From Opitutaceae bacterium (lineage in GTDB: Bacteria > Verrucomicrobiota > Verrucomicrobiia > Opitutales > Opitutaceae), in assembly GCA_019455245.1 (NCBI GenBank), contig JACFMR010000006.1, positions 1 to 64,000 on the forward strand: a DNA stretch of 64,000 bases, written 5' to 3'. The stretch's first letter is position 1; the number at the start of each line of letters is the position of its first letter. The position numbers were made by a program, and so were the translations under genes. The notes under the pieces were generated by a model, which searched no databases, was not told the DNA's origin, and saw only the letters and a program-made list of their open reading frames with translations. Below, one piece after another: positions 18,188 through 25,985 of the stretch.

Positions 18188-19768
18188 TCAGAGCCGCACG
18201 TATTCGAGCGGGGCGCGGTAGCGCACGTCCTGCACATCGAGCCGGCGGAGGTGGGTGGTGAGGCGGCCGAGGAAGTCGGCGAACGCCGCGCGCGGCGCGG
18301 GCGACCAAGCGACTTCGGCGAGGGCGCAGGCCCGGGGGAAGGCCATGTATTCGAGCCGCGAAGGCGTGGCCATGTATTCGGTCCAGAGCTGGCCCTGCAC
18401 GCCGATGATGCGGCGGGCCTGCGTGGGCGTGAGCCCGTCCGGGATCGGTTCGTAGCCGTGCACGTTGGCGAGCGAGGAGTTGCCGCCGATGCCGAGCGGT
18501 TCGTGGTCGTTGGCGCCGCTTTGGTAATGGTCGAGATACACGAACGGGTTGGGGCACATGATCGCGTCGTTGCCGTGCTTCGCGGCCTCGATCGCGCCTT
18601 CCAGGCCGCGCCACGACATGACGGTGGCGGACTTGGCCAGACCGCCTTCGAGAATCTCGTCCCAACCGACGAGCTTGCGGTTGTGCTTCTGCAGGAACGC
18701 CTCGATGCGGCGGATGAACCAGCTTTGCAGTTCGTCCTCGTTCTTCAGGCCGAGCTCCTTGATGTGGGCCTGCGTGGCCGGATCGTTCTGCCACTGCGGT
18801 TTCACGGCCTCGTCGCCGCCGATGTGCAGGTATTCGAAGGGGAAGAGCGCCATCACCTCGGTGAGCACGTCCTCGATAAACGCGAAGGTCGCGGGCTTGG
18901 TGTTGAACAGCGTTTCGTGGATGCCCCAGTTGCAGCTCACCGGCTTGGCCTCGGGCAACAGGCCGTATTCCGGATAGGCGGCGATGGCGGCCTGCGCGTG
19001 GCCGGGCATTTCGATCTCCGGCAGGATCTGCACGTGCCGCGCGGCGGCGTAGGCGACCAGGTCGCGCACCTCGTCCTGGGTGTAGAAACCCTCGATCGGG
19101 CAGCCGTCGCCGCCGAGGTTATGTGCTTTCTGGAGGTTGGCGGCGCTGTGGCCTCGCGGGGATTCACGCCGTTTGCTGCCGACGGCGGTGAGCTTGGGAT
19201 ATTTTTTGATTTCCAACCGCCAGCCCTGGTCGTCGACGAGGTGCCAGTGAAAGACGTTGAATTTGTGCTGCGCGATCACGTCGATGAACTTTTTCAGCGC
19301 GGCGACGGGCTGGAAGTAACGCGAGCTGTCCACCATGATCCCGCGCCAACGGAAGCGCGGGGCGTCCTTGATCTCGACGCAGGGGGCGTGCCAGTTGAGG
19401 TCGGGCCGCGGCTGGACGTCGAACACGGCGGGCGGCAACAGCTGCAGCAGGGTCTGCACCCCGTAAAACGCGCCGGCGGGCGCGGCCGCGGTGATGGTCA
19501 CGGCGTCGGTCGTGACGCGCAACGTGTAGGCCTCGGACGACAGCGCGGCGTCGTGCGCGAAGGCGATGCGCGAGCCAGCGGCGGATTCGCCGGTGAGCGT
19601 GAGTTTCCAGCCGGTGCAGGTTTCCAGCCGATGGGCCAGAAACCGCGCGGTGGCAGCGAAGGGCTCGGCCGCGGTGATGACGGTCGCGGAGCCGAGCACG
19701 AAGTCGGCCTGATCGAGACGATCGCAGCGGTTGGGGGCGGGGACGAGTGGCAGTGGCGTCGCGTTCAT
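18188..19768 (-). CDS. Beta-N-acetylhexosaminidase, GH20
   Basis: This 526-residue enzyme removes terminal beta-GlcNAc or GalNAc. It has the GH20b-type N-terminal domain (about 1-130) and then the catalytic barrel: FRWRGIMVDSSRYF near 145, HWHLVDDQGWRLEI near 181 and FEYLHIGGDEAVKPQW near 305, where DE is the catalytic pair for substrate-assisted hydrolysis. The ATG at 19768 is preferred. A start at 19819 would add 17 residues that weakly resemble a signal sequence, so location is uncertain. It lies 48 bases upstream of the epimerase gene, suggesting co-transcription. Confidence 0.9.
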   Translation of the reverse strand: MNATPLPLVPAPNRCDRLDQADFVLGSATVITAAEPFAATARFLAHRLETCTGWKLTLTGESAAGSRIAFAHDAALSSEAYTLRVTTDAVTITAAAPAGAFYGVQTLLQLLPPAVFDVQPRPDLNWHAPCVEIKDAPRFRWRGIMVDSSRYFQPVAALKKFIDVIAQHKFNVFHWHLVDDQGWRLEIKKYPKLTAVGSKRRESPRGHSAANLQKAHNLGGDGCPIEGFYTQDEVRDLVAYAAARHVQILPEIEMPGHAQAAIAAYPEYGLLPEAKPVSCNWGIHETLFNTKPATFAFIEDVLTEVMALFPFEYLHIGGDEAVKPQWQNDPATQAHIKELGLKNEDELQSWFIRRIEAFLQKHNRKLVGWDEILEGGLAKSATVMSWRGLEGAIEAAKHGNDAIMCPNPFVYLDHYQSGANDHEPLGIGGNSSLANVHGYEPIPDGLTPTQARRIIGVQGQLWTEYMATPSRLEYMAFPRACALAEVAWSPAPRAAFADFLGRLTTHLRRLDVQDVRYRAPLEYVRL

Positions 19769-19888
19769 GAACACCGTCAGCCAAGCAGGAACCACCCTTG
19801 GTGTTCGAGCTTGAAGCACGCCCGCCGGCGGACTTCGGGAGGATTATTCAGTCACGGATTTTGGCGGTGGGGATCGGTGCGACACCAA

Positions 19889-20030
19889 GGCGGGGTTCGG
19901 AGACCCCGCCCTACAATTGCGATCCATAGAAGCTCGCGCAGAGGCTGACTGGTAGGGACGGACCGCCGGGCCGTCCGTTCAAGTGTCGTTCGCCAGAAAT
20001 TCGCGGCGGGCCCAGCGGTCCCGCCCTACC
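19889..20030. repeat. Intergenic dispersed palindromes (GGTAGGG...CCCTACC family)
   Basis: The 324-base space 19769-20092 contains a small hairpin, GGCGGGGT (19889-19896) with ACCCCGCC (19903-19910), and a larger imperfect inverted pair with arms at 19951-19972 and 20008-20030. The right arm ends CCCAGCGGTCCCGCCCTACC, which is identical to the right arm of the repeat at 36447-36511. The left flank CCATAGAAG is shared too. I see no gene in this space. Confidence 0.75.
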
Positions 20031-20092
20031 TCAAAACCGTCACCCTATTATTCGGCCTCCATAAGTCAGCGGCAGGTTGACCGCGGCATGGT

Positions 20093-21484
20093 TCACCCCT
20101 GCTGCAGCGCGTAGAGATCGGCGTCGGTCAGGGTGAAGCGCAGGCGGATGGCCCGGCCGCTGAGTTCGGACCAGCGGCGTTGCTTCGGCCAGGGGACGAC
20201 GTGGTGCGTGCTGTCGCCGAACAGCTTGGCGGTGGCGCGGCCGGAGAAGCCTTCGATCGGTTGGCTGGATTCGTCGAGGACTTCGACACGGATCAGGCCC
20301 GCGGCACTGGTGGCGAAGTTGAGGCAGAGCGATTCGCCGGCGGCGACGAAGGGCTTGGTCAGCACGCGACCACGGCGGCGGCCGGCGCGGAGCCGCGCGA
20401 AACCGTCGCGCCGCAAGGTGTGCAGCCGCAGGTGGCAGGTGGTCGAGGCGTAGTGGTGGCAGCGCCACAGGCCCCAGGTTGCGCCGCCGTCGAGTTCGAC
20501 GAGTCCGGTGGACACCATGTTGTTGCGGCCCACCCAGTCCTGCGGGTCGGGGCCGGGCTTGATATAGGCCGACGGGAAATGCCGGTCGTAAACCGTGCCG
20601 CCGCGACTGGTCATGAAGACCGTGTCGGACACGTCGTTTTCGCGATCCTCGATCACGCCGAGGGCGCGGGCCCGGGCCGGCTCCATCCAGCGGCGCTTGG
20701 GCACGAAGCGCGAGGGCAGGGCGAGGTAAAGGTGCGGTGCGCCGGGGCAGGGCATGGTGACGTTGGTGTAGAGTTCCTCGGCCTGATCGTCGCGAAAGGT
20801 CATGACCTGTGCGGCGGACCACTGGCGAAAATCCGACGAGGTGGTGCGCGCGATGGTGCGCCGGCCCTTGTAGAGCCCCTCGGTCCACACGCGGAAGTAG
20901 AGCACGTAGCAGTTTTCGGTCTCCGACCAGAAGGCCACGTTTTGTGAGTCGAAAACCCCGTCCACGAAGATGGGGCCGTCCTGCACCTTGCGCCAATGGA
21001 TGCCGTCGGCGGAAGCGAAACCGAACAACCCGGCCTTGTCCTCGCCGCCGACGGCCTTGAAGCGTTCGTCGGCGGGGGCGGCGGGGTTGCGGTCGAGAAA
21101 CGGCGTGAAGTTGTGCGAGGTTTTTTCCTCCGCGGAGGGATCGACGTGGATGATGTTGGTGGCGGTGTGATCGCCGTCGGCGATCAGGCCCAGCTCCGGG
21201 CGGGTCCAACGGATGCCGTCGGTGCTTTCGGCGACACAGGCAGCGGAGCGTGCCCCGAGCCCGTTCTGGCCGCGGTAATAAAGAAGATGGCGGTCGCCGT
21301 CGCGGACGATCGTGGCGTAGATGCTGAAGGCGCCTTCCCATGGCCGGTCGAAGGCGAAGGTGTACGGCGTGGCCACGGGGTCCACGAGCTCGTGGCTGAC
21401 GTGGCTGAGTTTTTCGAGGAGGTAGCCGTCGAAAAACGGTTCGCGGCGCAGGCCGATATCCAGCGGGGCGGGGGCGGGTGACAT
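20093..21484 (-). CDS. Glycosidase-like five-bladed beta-propeller protein
   Basis: The 463-residue protein begins with RREPFFDGYLLEKLSHVSHE, a form seen in planctomycete and verrucomicrobial proteins with a GH43/GH32-like five-bladed propeller. Blade-like motifs include STDGIRWTRPELGL near residue 87, SADGIHWRKVQDGP near 158 and TSSDFRQWS near 219. The last 120 residues form a beta-rich domain (ESLCLNFATSAAGLIRVEVL). No signal peptide is visible. Enzyme activity is unproven. The neighbouring GH20 gene suggests a role in glycan breakdown. Confidence 0.6.
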   Translation of the reverse strand: MSPAPAPLDIGLRREPFFDGYLLEKLSHVSHELVDPVATPYTFAFDRPWEGAFSIYATIVRDGDRHLLYYRGQNGLGARSAACVAESTDGIRWTRPELGLIADGDHTATNIIHVDPSAEEKTSHNFTPFLDRNPAAPADERFKAVGGEDKAGLFGFASADGIHWRKVQDGPIFVDGVFDSQNVAFWSETENCYVLYFRVWTEGLYKGRRTIARTTSSDFRQWSAAQVMTFRDDQAEELYTNVTMPCPGAPHLYLALPSRFVPKRRWMEPARARALGVIEDRENDVSDTVFMTSRGGTVYDRHFPSAYIKPGPDPQDWVGRNNMVSTGLVELDGGATWGLWRCHHYASTTCHLRLHTLRRDGFARLRAGRRRGRVLTKPFVAAGESLCLNFATSAAGLIRVEVLDESSQPIEGFSGRATAKLFGDSTHHVVPWPKQRRWSELSGRAIRLRFTLTDADLYALQQG

Positions 21485-21593
21485 GGTGGTGAGCGTTTGG
21501 CGGAGGGGGGCGGTGCTGCCAATGCCAAAACAGCGGAATGCGTACCACGCTTATGCACCGGCCGTGTGGGTGACCAGGGGATGCGCCAGCTCC

Positions 21594-21685
21594 GGTGGGG
21601 CGCGTTGCCCTCAACGCGCCTTGGGGGGTGATTGTTCACCAATAGTCGGGCCGAACCTGACGCGTTGAGGGCAACGCGTCCCACC
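21594..21685. repeat. Inverted repeat pair, GCGTTGAGGGCAACGC family
   Basis: Two 25-base arms, 21594-21618 and 21661-21685, are reverse complements with a single mismatch. The core CGCGTTGAGGGCAACGCG is itself a small hairpin. A third, single copy lies at 24695-24720. The pair sits in the divergent space 21485-21746 between the propeller gene and the helicase, which otherwise shows no gene. Confidence 0.8.
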
Positions 21686-21746
21686 ATTTGGATATGCCGC
21701 CCAACAATGTGCTCCCTTTTTGACCGGCGGCCCGCTACCGTGGCGC

Positions 21747-23483
21747 ATGGAAAAACGTCCTTTCGCCGAACTCGGGCTCAGTCCCGACATCCTCAAAGCC
21801 GTCGACAAGATGGGATTCGAGGAGGCTTCGCCCATCCAAACGGCGGTCATTCCCACGATCATGGCGGGCCGCGATGTCGTGGGCCAGTCGTCGACGGGTT
21901 CGGGCAAGACGGTGGCGTTTGCCATCCCGGCCATCGAGGCGGTGGACCCGAAAATCCGCGCCGTGCAGGTGCTCATCCTCTGCCCGACACGCGAGCTCGC
22001 GGTGCAGGTGGCCGAGGAAACCGGGAAAATAGCCCATTTCAAAAAGGGCGTGATGGGCGTGCCGGTTTACGGCGGGCAAAGTTACGAGCGGCAATTCCGC
22101 GCGCTGGCGGCCGGGGCGCAGGTGGTGATCGGCACGCCGGGGCGCGTGATGGACCACATGGAGCGCGGCACGCTGAAGCTCGACCGGCTCAAACTCGTGA
22201 TCCTCGACGAGACCGACCGCATGCTCGACATGGGCTTCCGCGACGACATCGAGCAAATCCTGAAGGCGGTGCCGGAGACGCGGCAGCTGCTGTTTTTCTC
22301 CGCCACCATCCCGCGCGCGATCCAGGACCTGATCGGGCGCTACACCAAGGACCCGGCGTGGATCAGGATCGAGTCGGTCGCGCAGAACGCGCCGCAGGTC
22401 GAGCAGACCTATTTCGAGGTGGACCGTCGCTCCAAGATCGAGGCGCTCACGCGGCTGATCGACGTGCATGACTTCCGCTACGGCATCATTTTCTGCAGCA
22501 CCAAGATCATGGTGGACGACCTCGACGAGCACCTGCACTCGCGCGGCTACGCGGTGGACCGGCTGCACGGCGACATCTCGCAGGCGCAGCGCGACCGGGT
22601 GATGGACAAGTTCCGGCGCCGCGGTTTCGAGTTTCTCGTGGCGACCGACGTCGCCGCGCGCGGACTCGACGTGGACGACCTGGAGGTCGTCATCAACTTC
22701 GACCTGCCCAACGACGCCGAGGACTATACGCACCGCATCGGCCGCACAGGCCGCGCCGGGCGCACGGGCCGCGCCTTCACCTTCGTGTCGGGCCAGGAGA
22801 TCTACAAACTGCAGAGCATGGTGCGCTGGGCGAAGCTCAACATCAAGCGGGGCAAGCTACCCTCGCTCGATGAGGTGGAGGAGGCGCGCACCAACGTCTT
22901 CTTTGAGAAAATCCGCGCGACGCTCGACGCCCGTGAGTTCAAGCCGCACGACCGCATGATCGACCGGCTGCTCGACCAGGGCTACCCGAGCACCGACATC
23001 TGTTCCGCGCTCATTCATCTGCTGCAAAGCGGCGGCGGCGGGAGCGCGGGCGGCCCGCCCGCCAAGGCCGGTGCGCCGAAGTCGGCCCCGGGATGGAACA
23101 AGGTAGGGCGCGCTGTCCCCAGCGCGCCGGAATCGCATACGGCGGCGAAGGGACTCGCCGCCCTACCTGTTTCAGACGATGAGCCGCGCATTACCAAAAA
23201 ATCCAAATATGAACGGCCCGCCCGCACCGGGCGCGAGGCCGGCATGACCACGCTGTTTCTCAATGTCGGCCGCAAGCAGCTTGTCACCCCTGCCGACATC
23301 GTGGGCAAGATCGCCGGCGTCACACGGCTGCCGGCCGGCGTGGTCGGCGCAATTGATATCCACCAACGGCACCTGTTGGTCGATGTGGCCGCGGAGCACG
23401 CGCCGTTGATCATGGAGAAACTCGCGGGCATCCGGATCAAGGGCGAGGCCCTGACCCCGAAGCTCGCGCAGCCAGAGAGCTGA
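21747..23483 (+). CDS. DEAD-box ATP-dependent RNA helicase with DbpA-type C-terminal domain
   Basis: This 578-residue protein has the helicase core motifs: Q-motif EEASPIQTAVIP near 24, Walker A SSTGSGKT near 45, PTRELAVQ near 77, motif II DETD near 154 (a variant of DEAD), SAT near 185 and HRIGRTGRAGRTGR near 331. Residues about 500-575 form a DbpA RNA-binding domain (TTLFLNVGRKQLVTPADIVG). This layout is that of the DeaD/CsdA/DbpA group, which acts in ribosome assembly and RNA turnover. The ATG at 21747 begins the natural N-terminus. The linker near 431-474 is made of repeat DNA (listed separately). Confidence 0.92.
   Translation: MEKRPFAELGLSPDILKAVDKMGFEEASPIQTAVIPTIMAGRDVVGQSSTGSGKTVAFAIPAIEAVDPKIRAVQVLILCPTRELAVQVAEETGKIAHFKKGVMGVPVYGGQSYERQFRALAAGAQVVIGTPGRVMDHMERGTLKLDRLKLVILDETDRMLDMGFRDDIEQILKAVPETRQLLFFSATIPRAIQDLIGRYTKDPAWIRIESVAQNAPQVEQTYFEVDRRSKIEALTRLIDVHDFRYGIIFCSTKIMVDDLDEHLHSRGYAVDRLHGDISQAQRDRVMDKFRRRGFEFLVATDVAARGLDVDDLEVVINFDLPNDAEDYTHRIGRTGRAGRTGRAFTFVSGQEIYKLQSMVRWAKLNIKRGKLPSLDEVEEARTNVFFEKIRATLDAREFKPHDRMIDRLLDQGYPSTDICSALIHLLQSGGGGSAGGPPAKAGAPKSAPGWNKVGRAVPSAPESHTAAKGLAALPVSDDEPRITKKSKYERPARTGREAGMTTLFLNVGRKQLVTPADIVGKIAGVTRLPAGVVGAIDIHQRHLLVDVAAEHAPLIMEKLAGIRIKGEALTPKLAQPES
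23040..23168. repeat. In-frame dispersed repeat in the helicase linker
   Basis: The helicase linker is encoded by two repeat units. GAGCGCGGGCGGCCCGCCCG (near 23042) recurs at about 23588 outside the gene. A GGTAGGGCG...CGCCCTACC inverted pair (23102-23110 and 23159-23167) belongs to the family also found at 19951 and 36447. The codons give an SAGGPPAKAG and VGRAVPSAP type sequence of low complexity. Confidence 0.75.
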
Positions 23484-23489
23484 TCCCCA

Positions 23490-23662
23490 AAAAATCTTAT
23501 CTCCTGATCCTAATCTTTATCTTAATCCCCATCGAGCGAAGGTCGCAGGATAAAGATCAAGATAACGATAAAGATTAAGATTGGGTGGGAGCGCGGGCGG
23601 CCCGCCCGCCAGGGCTTGGTGGGCGGGGATAACGATTAAGATCAAGTTAACGATTACGATTG
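23490..23662. repeat. AT-rich degenerate hexamer repeat (GATAAC/GATTAA) cluster
   Basis: The space 23484-23729 between the helicase and HNH genes holds runs of GATAAA, GATAAC and GATTAA units on both strands (for example near 23550-23580 and 23628-23660) around a GC-rich GGGCGGCCCGCC block. Related tracts occur near 25450, 25750, 25935 and 62620. No gene is visible here. Confidence 0.7.
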
Positions 23663-23729
23663 GTTGCCGAAACGTCACGGTCGCATCCTTGACACCCGGG
23701 CCGCGTCCCGGCTATTGCGGTGGCCCCGT

Positions 23730-24347
23730 ATGGAGGCCGCGTTGGACCAACCCGTGCTGGTTTTGAACCGCCTGTGGCAGGCGGTTAACGTCATTGGTGC
23801 GCGCCGGGCCTTCGCGCTGCTGGCCCGCGGTCATGCCCAGGTGGTGCACCACGAGGCCGATGATTTCCGCACTTTCGAGCTGCTCGACTGGATCAATTTC
23901 TCGACGCACAACCCGCCGCTCGACGCGCTGGAGACCGTGCACACGCCCACGCGCACCATCCGGCTGCCGCGCGTCATTTTGCTGACCTTCTTCGACAAGC
24001 TGCCCTGCAAGGAGCTGAAACTCACGCGCAACAACGTCTTCGAGCGCGACCGCAACACCTGCCAGTATTGCGGGCGCGGCATGGAGCGCGAACTGCTCAA
24101 CCTCGACCACGTGATTCCGCGCGATTTCGGCGGCAAGACGACCTGGGAAAACATCGTCTGCTCGTGCATCAAGTGCAACACGCGCAAGGCCAACCGGCTG
24201 CCGCACCAGGCCGGCATGCGGCTCATCCGCAAACCCGTGCGCCCGAAGTGGCGGCCCGTGATCTCGCTCGTGCTCGGCCACCGGCACCGCGAGATGTGGA
24301 AGGACTTCCTCGACGTCGCGTATTGGAACGTGGAGTTGGAGGAATAA
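23730..24347 (+). CDS. HNH endonuclease family protein
   Basis: The 205-residue protein has a conserved N-terminal region (LDQPVLVLNRLWQAVNVIGA) and an HNH nuclease domain: FERDRNTCQYCG near 109, LNLDHVIPRDFGGKTTWEN near 127 with the HNH His and Asn, and CIKCNTRKANR near 148. The paired CxxC motifs bind zinc. This stand-alone HNH family is widespread in Bacteroidota and Verrucomicrobia, with no clear mobile context. The ATG at 23730 matches the usual N-terminus; an upstream ATG at 23664 would add 22 atypical residues. Confidence 0.82.
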   Translation: MEAALDQPVLVLNRLWQAVNVIGARRAFALLARGHAQVVHHEADDFRTFELLDWINFSTHNPPLDALETVHTPTRTIRLPRVILLTFFDKLPCKELKLTRNNVFERDRNTCQYCGRGMERELLNLDHVIPRDFGGKTTWENIVCSCIKCNTRKANRLPHQAGMRLIRKPVRPKWRPVISLVLGHRHREMWKDFLDVAYWNVELEE

Positions 24348-24810
24348 CCCGCCTGCGTTCCGCGGGCGAAACTTCGGCGCGGCAAGTTCTCTTTTTCGAT
24401 TTTGGATTGGGGATTTTCGAGGGGGCGCGGGAGTGGTTCCGGTTGGTTTGTAGCCGCGTTGGCCGTGCCCTTCGTAGGCTTGGCGAAGTAGGGAGTGCAG
24501 CGACAACGTGGTTTCCCGGCGGCCACACATGGCTGAATCTCACTTCGTTCGGAACGCCTTTGGCTCAAGTGTGGCCACGACATTTCAGAAAATGCTCTGG
24601 CGGGATCGGACGGGCGGGCCGCCGGTCCCTGCCTTGAGATTTGTCGTAGCCGCGCTTGAGCCAAAGGCAAAAGCGTGGCCGCAGAGAGACCACAGCGCGT
24701 TGAGGGCAACGCGCTCCACCCAAAGTCATCCCCTGATGCAAACCGCGATGGCATTTGTGCTTCGCCGGGTTGGTGTTGCCCAAACTCCCGATTCGGGTTC
24801 ACTCCGCTTC
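24348..24810. repeat. 463-base intergenic space filled with dispersed repeats
   Basis: No gene is seen. The segment 24451-24511 is repeated in inverted orientation at 54964-55024 with 59 of 61 bases identical. Nearby CATTTCAGAAAATGCTCT (about 24580) and GGCAAAAGCGTGGCC (about 24666) also recur at about 54914 and 54940. A copy of the GCGCGTTGAGGGCAACGCGC unit lies at 24695-24720. Confidence 0.8.
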
Positions 24811-25335
24811 ATGCGCTCGAATCTCGTGATGACGATCATCGGCCCCGACCGGCCCGGCTTGGTGCAACTGGTGGCCACGCGGCTGGCGGACAACGGCGGC
24901 AACTGGCTGGAAAGCCGGATGGTGCATCTCGGCGGACAATTCGCCGGCCTGGTGCGCGCCGAGGTGGACCGGGAGCAGGCCGATGCGCTGGTGCATGCCT
25001 TGGAGTCGTTGGAACAGGAAGGCCTGCGCGTCATCGTGCGGGCGGAAGACGGGGCCGTCGCGGGCGGAGCAGGTCAGGCGGCCACCCTGGAATTGGTCGG
25101 CCACGACCGGCCGGGCATTCTGCGCGCGGTCACGACCGTGCTGGCGACGCACGGCGTCAACGTCGAGGAGCTGGCCTCGTCGCGGGTGAGCGCGCCGATG
25201 GGCGGTGGCACGTTGTTTCAGGCGACGATCCGCGTGACCGTGCCGGCGCCGGAAGTGCTGGCGCAGGTGCAGGCCGATTTTGAAAAAATCTCCGCCGACC
25301 TGATGGTGGATTTGAAGCTGCACCGCGCGGAGTAA
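24811..25335 (+). CDS. Two-ACT-domain regulator, GcvR-like
   Basis: The 174-residue protein consists of two ACT domains. The first begins NLVMTIIGPDRPGLVQLVA at residue 4 and the second LELVGHDRPGILRAVTTVLA near 93. The domain pair and length match the glycine cleavage repressor-like (GcvR) family, which senses small ligands and works through partners rather than binding DNA itself. The ATG at 24811 places the first ACT strand at the N-terminus as in homologues. No gcv genes are adjacent, so the target is unknown. Confidence 0.8.
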   Translation: MRSNLVMTIIGPDRPGLVQLVATRLADNGGNWLESRMVHLGGQFAGLVRAEVDREQADALVHALESLEQEGLRVIVRAEDGAVAGGAGQAATLELVGHDRPGILRAVTTVLATHGVNVEELASSRVSAPMGGGTLFQATIRVTVPAPEVLAQVQADFEKISADLMVDLKLHRAE

Positions 25336-25546
25336 GGGCGGGGGCTTTTTCCCGCGGTTGGCTTATGGGGCGAGAACCTCGTCCCGGATGAAGTGCAGGC
25401 GGATCAGCTTGGGCCGGGCAATGGCGGGTGAAAATGGGGAAGGAGAAAGATTACGATAACGATTAAGAGATAGGATGGTTATCGAAGGGGACCGGGGACG
25501 GTTTTGAGTCCGGCGCGGTTTGACGGCGACCGAAACGGAGCGGGTC

Positions 25547-25741
25547 TCACTTGCCGGCCAGATGCTGCCGGCCGACGAGCCAGACGGTGGCGGCGGCGAC
25601 GAGATCGACGGCGGCCAGACCGAGGCGGAGCGGCAGCGGGACATCGCCCGGCAGCAGCAAGATGAGCAGCGCGCCAAAGGCGAGCGCGCCGCAGACAAGG
25701 TTCAGGGTGCGTTGCTGGCGCTGGCGGTTGGGGGCGGGCAT
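25547..25741 (-). CDS. Small two-helix membrane protein of unknown function
   Basis: The 64-residue frame begins MPAPNRQRQQRTLNLV with a basic N-terminus and contains two hydrophobic segments (CGALAFGALLILLLPG and LRLGLAAVDLVAAATVWLVG), as in a small inner-membrane protein. Overlapping frames on the minus strand are Arg/Ser-rich and less plausible. It lies between AT-rich repeat tracts and is transcribed in the same direction as the histidine kinase gene. Function is unknown. Confidence 0.5.
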   Translation of the reverse strand: MPAPNRQRQQRTLNLVCGALAFGALLILLLPGDVPLPLRLGLAAVDLVAAATVWLVGRQHLAGK

Positions 25742-25747
25742 GGGGGA

Positions 25748-25985
25748 AGGGGATAACGATTAAGATAAAGATAACGATTAAGATAATGAGACGGAGAGCG
25801 ATGGGCATGTAGCTGCGTTGGAGCTTGGCGACAGCGTGGCTTTCCAGTCGGGGGCGGGCATGGGGATAAATCGTTCTTGTTCTCTTAATCGTGCTTCGTT
25901 CTCGGCAGACAGGGCGGGCGGGATGGTGGGCTGGAGATAAAGATTAAGATTAAGATTAGGATTAGGATTAAGATAACGATTAAGA
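25748..25985. repeat. AT-rich hexamer repeats flanking the kinase 3' end
   Basis: GATAACGATTAAGATAAAG-type units occur at about 25750-25790 and again at 25937-25985. The second tract supplies the stop codon of the histidine kinase gene (TAA, read from TTA at 25980-25982). Between them, near 25808, is an AGCTGCGTTGGAGCTTGGCGAC unit related to the repeat at 44691. A smaller tract lies near 25450 in the space 25336-25546. No gene is visible here. Confidence 0.7.

Noticed and set aside
25363..25808. Two Arg/Ser-rich minus-strand frames overlapping the small membrane protein
   Set aside because: Composition is typical of frame shadows and repeat DNA; only 25547-25741 has a believable protein.
25935..25985. 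AT-rich tandem units as a CRISPR array
   Set aside because: Units are 6 bases long and degenerate, with no spacers and no cas genes.
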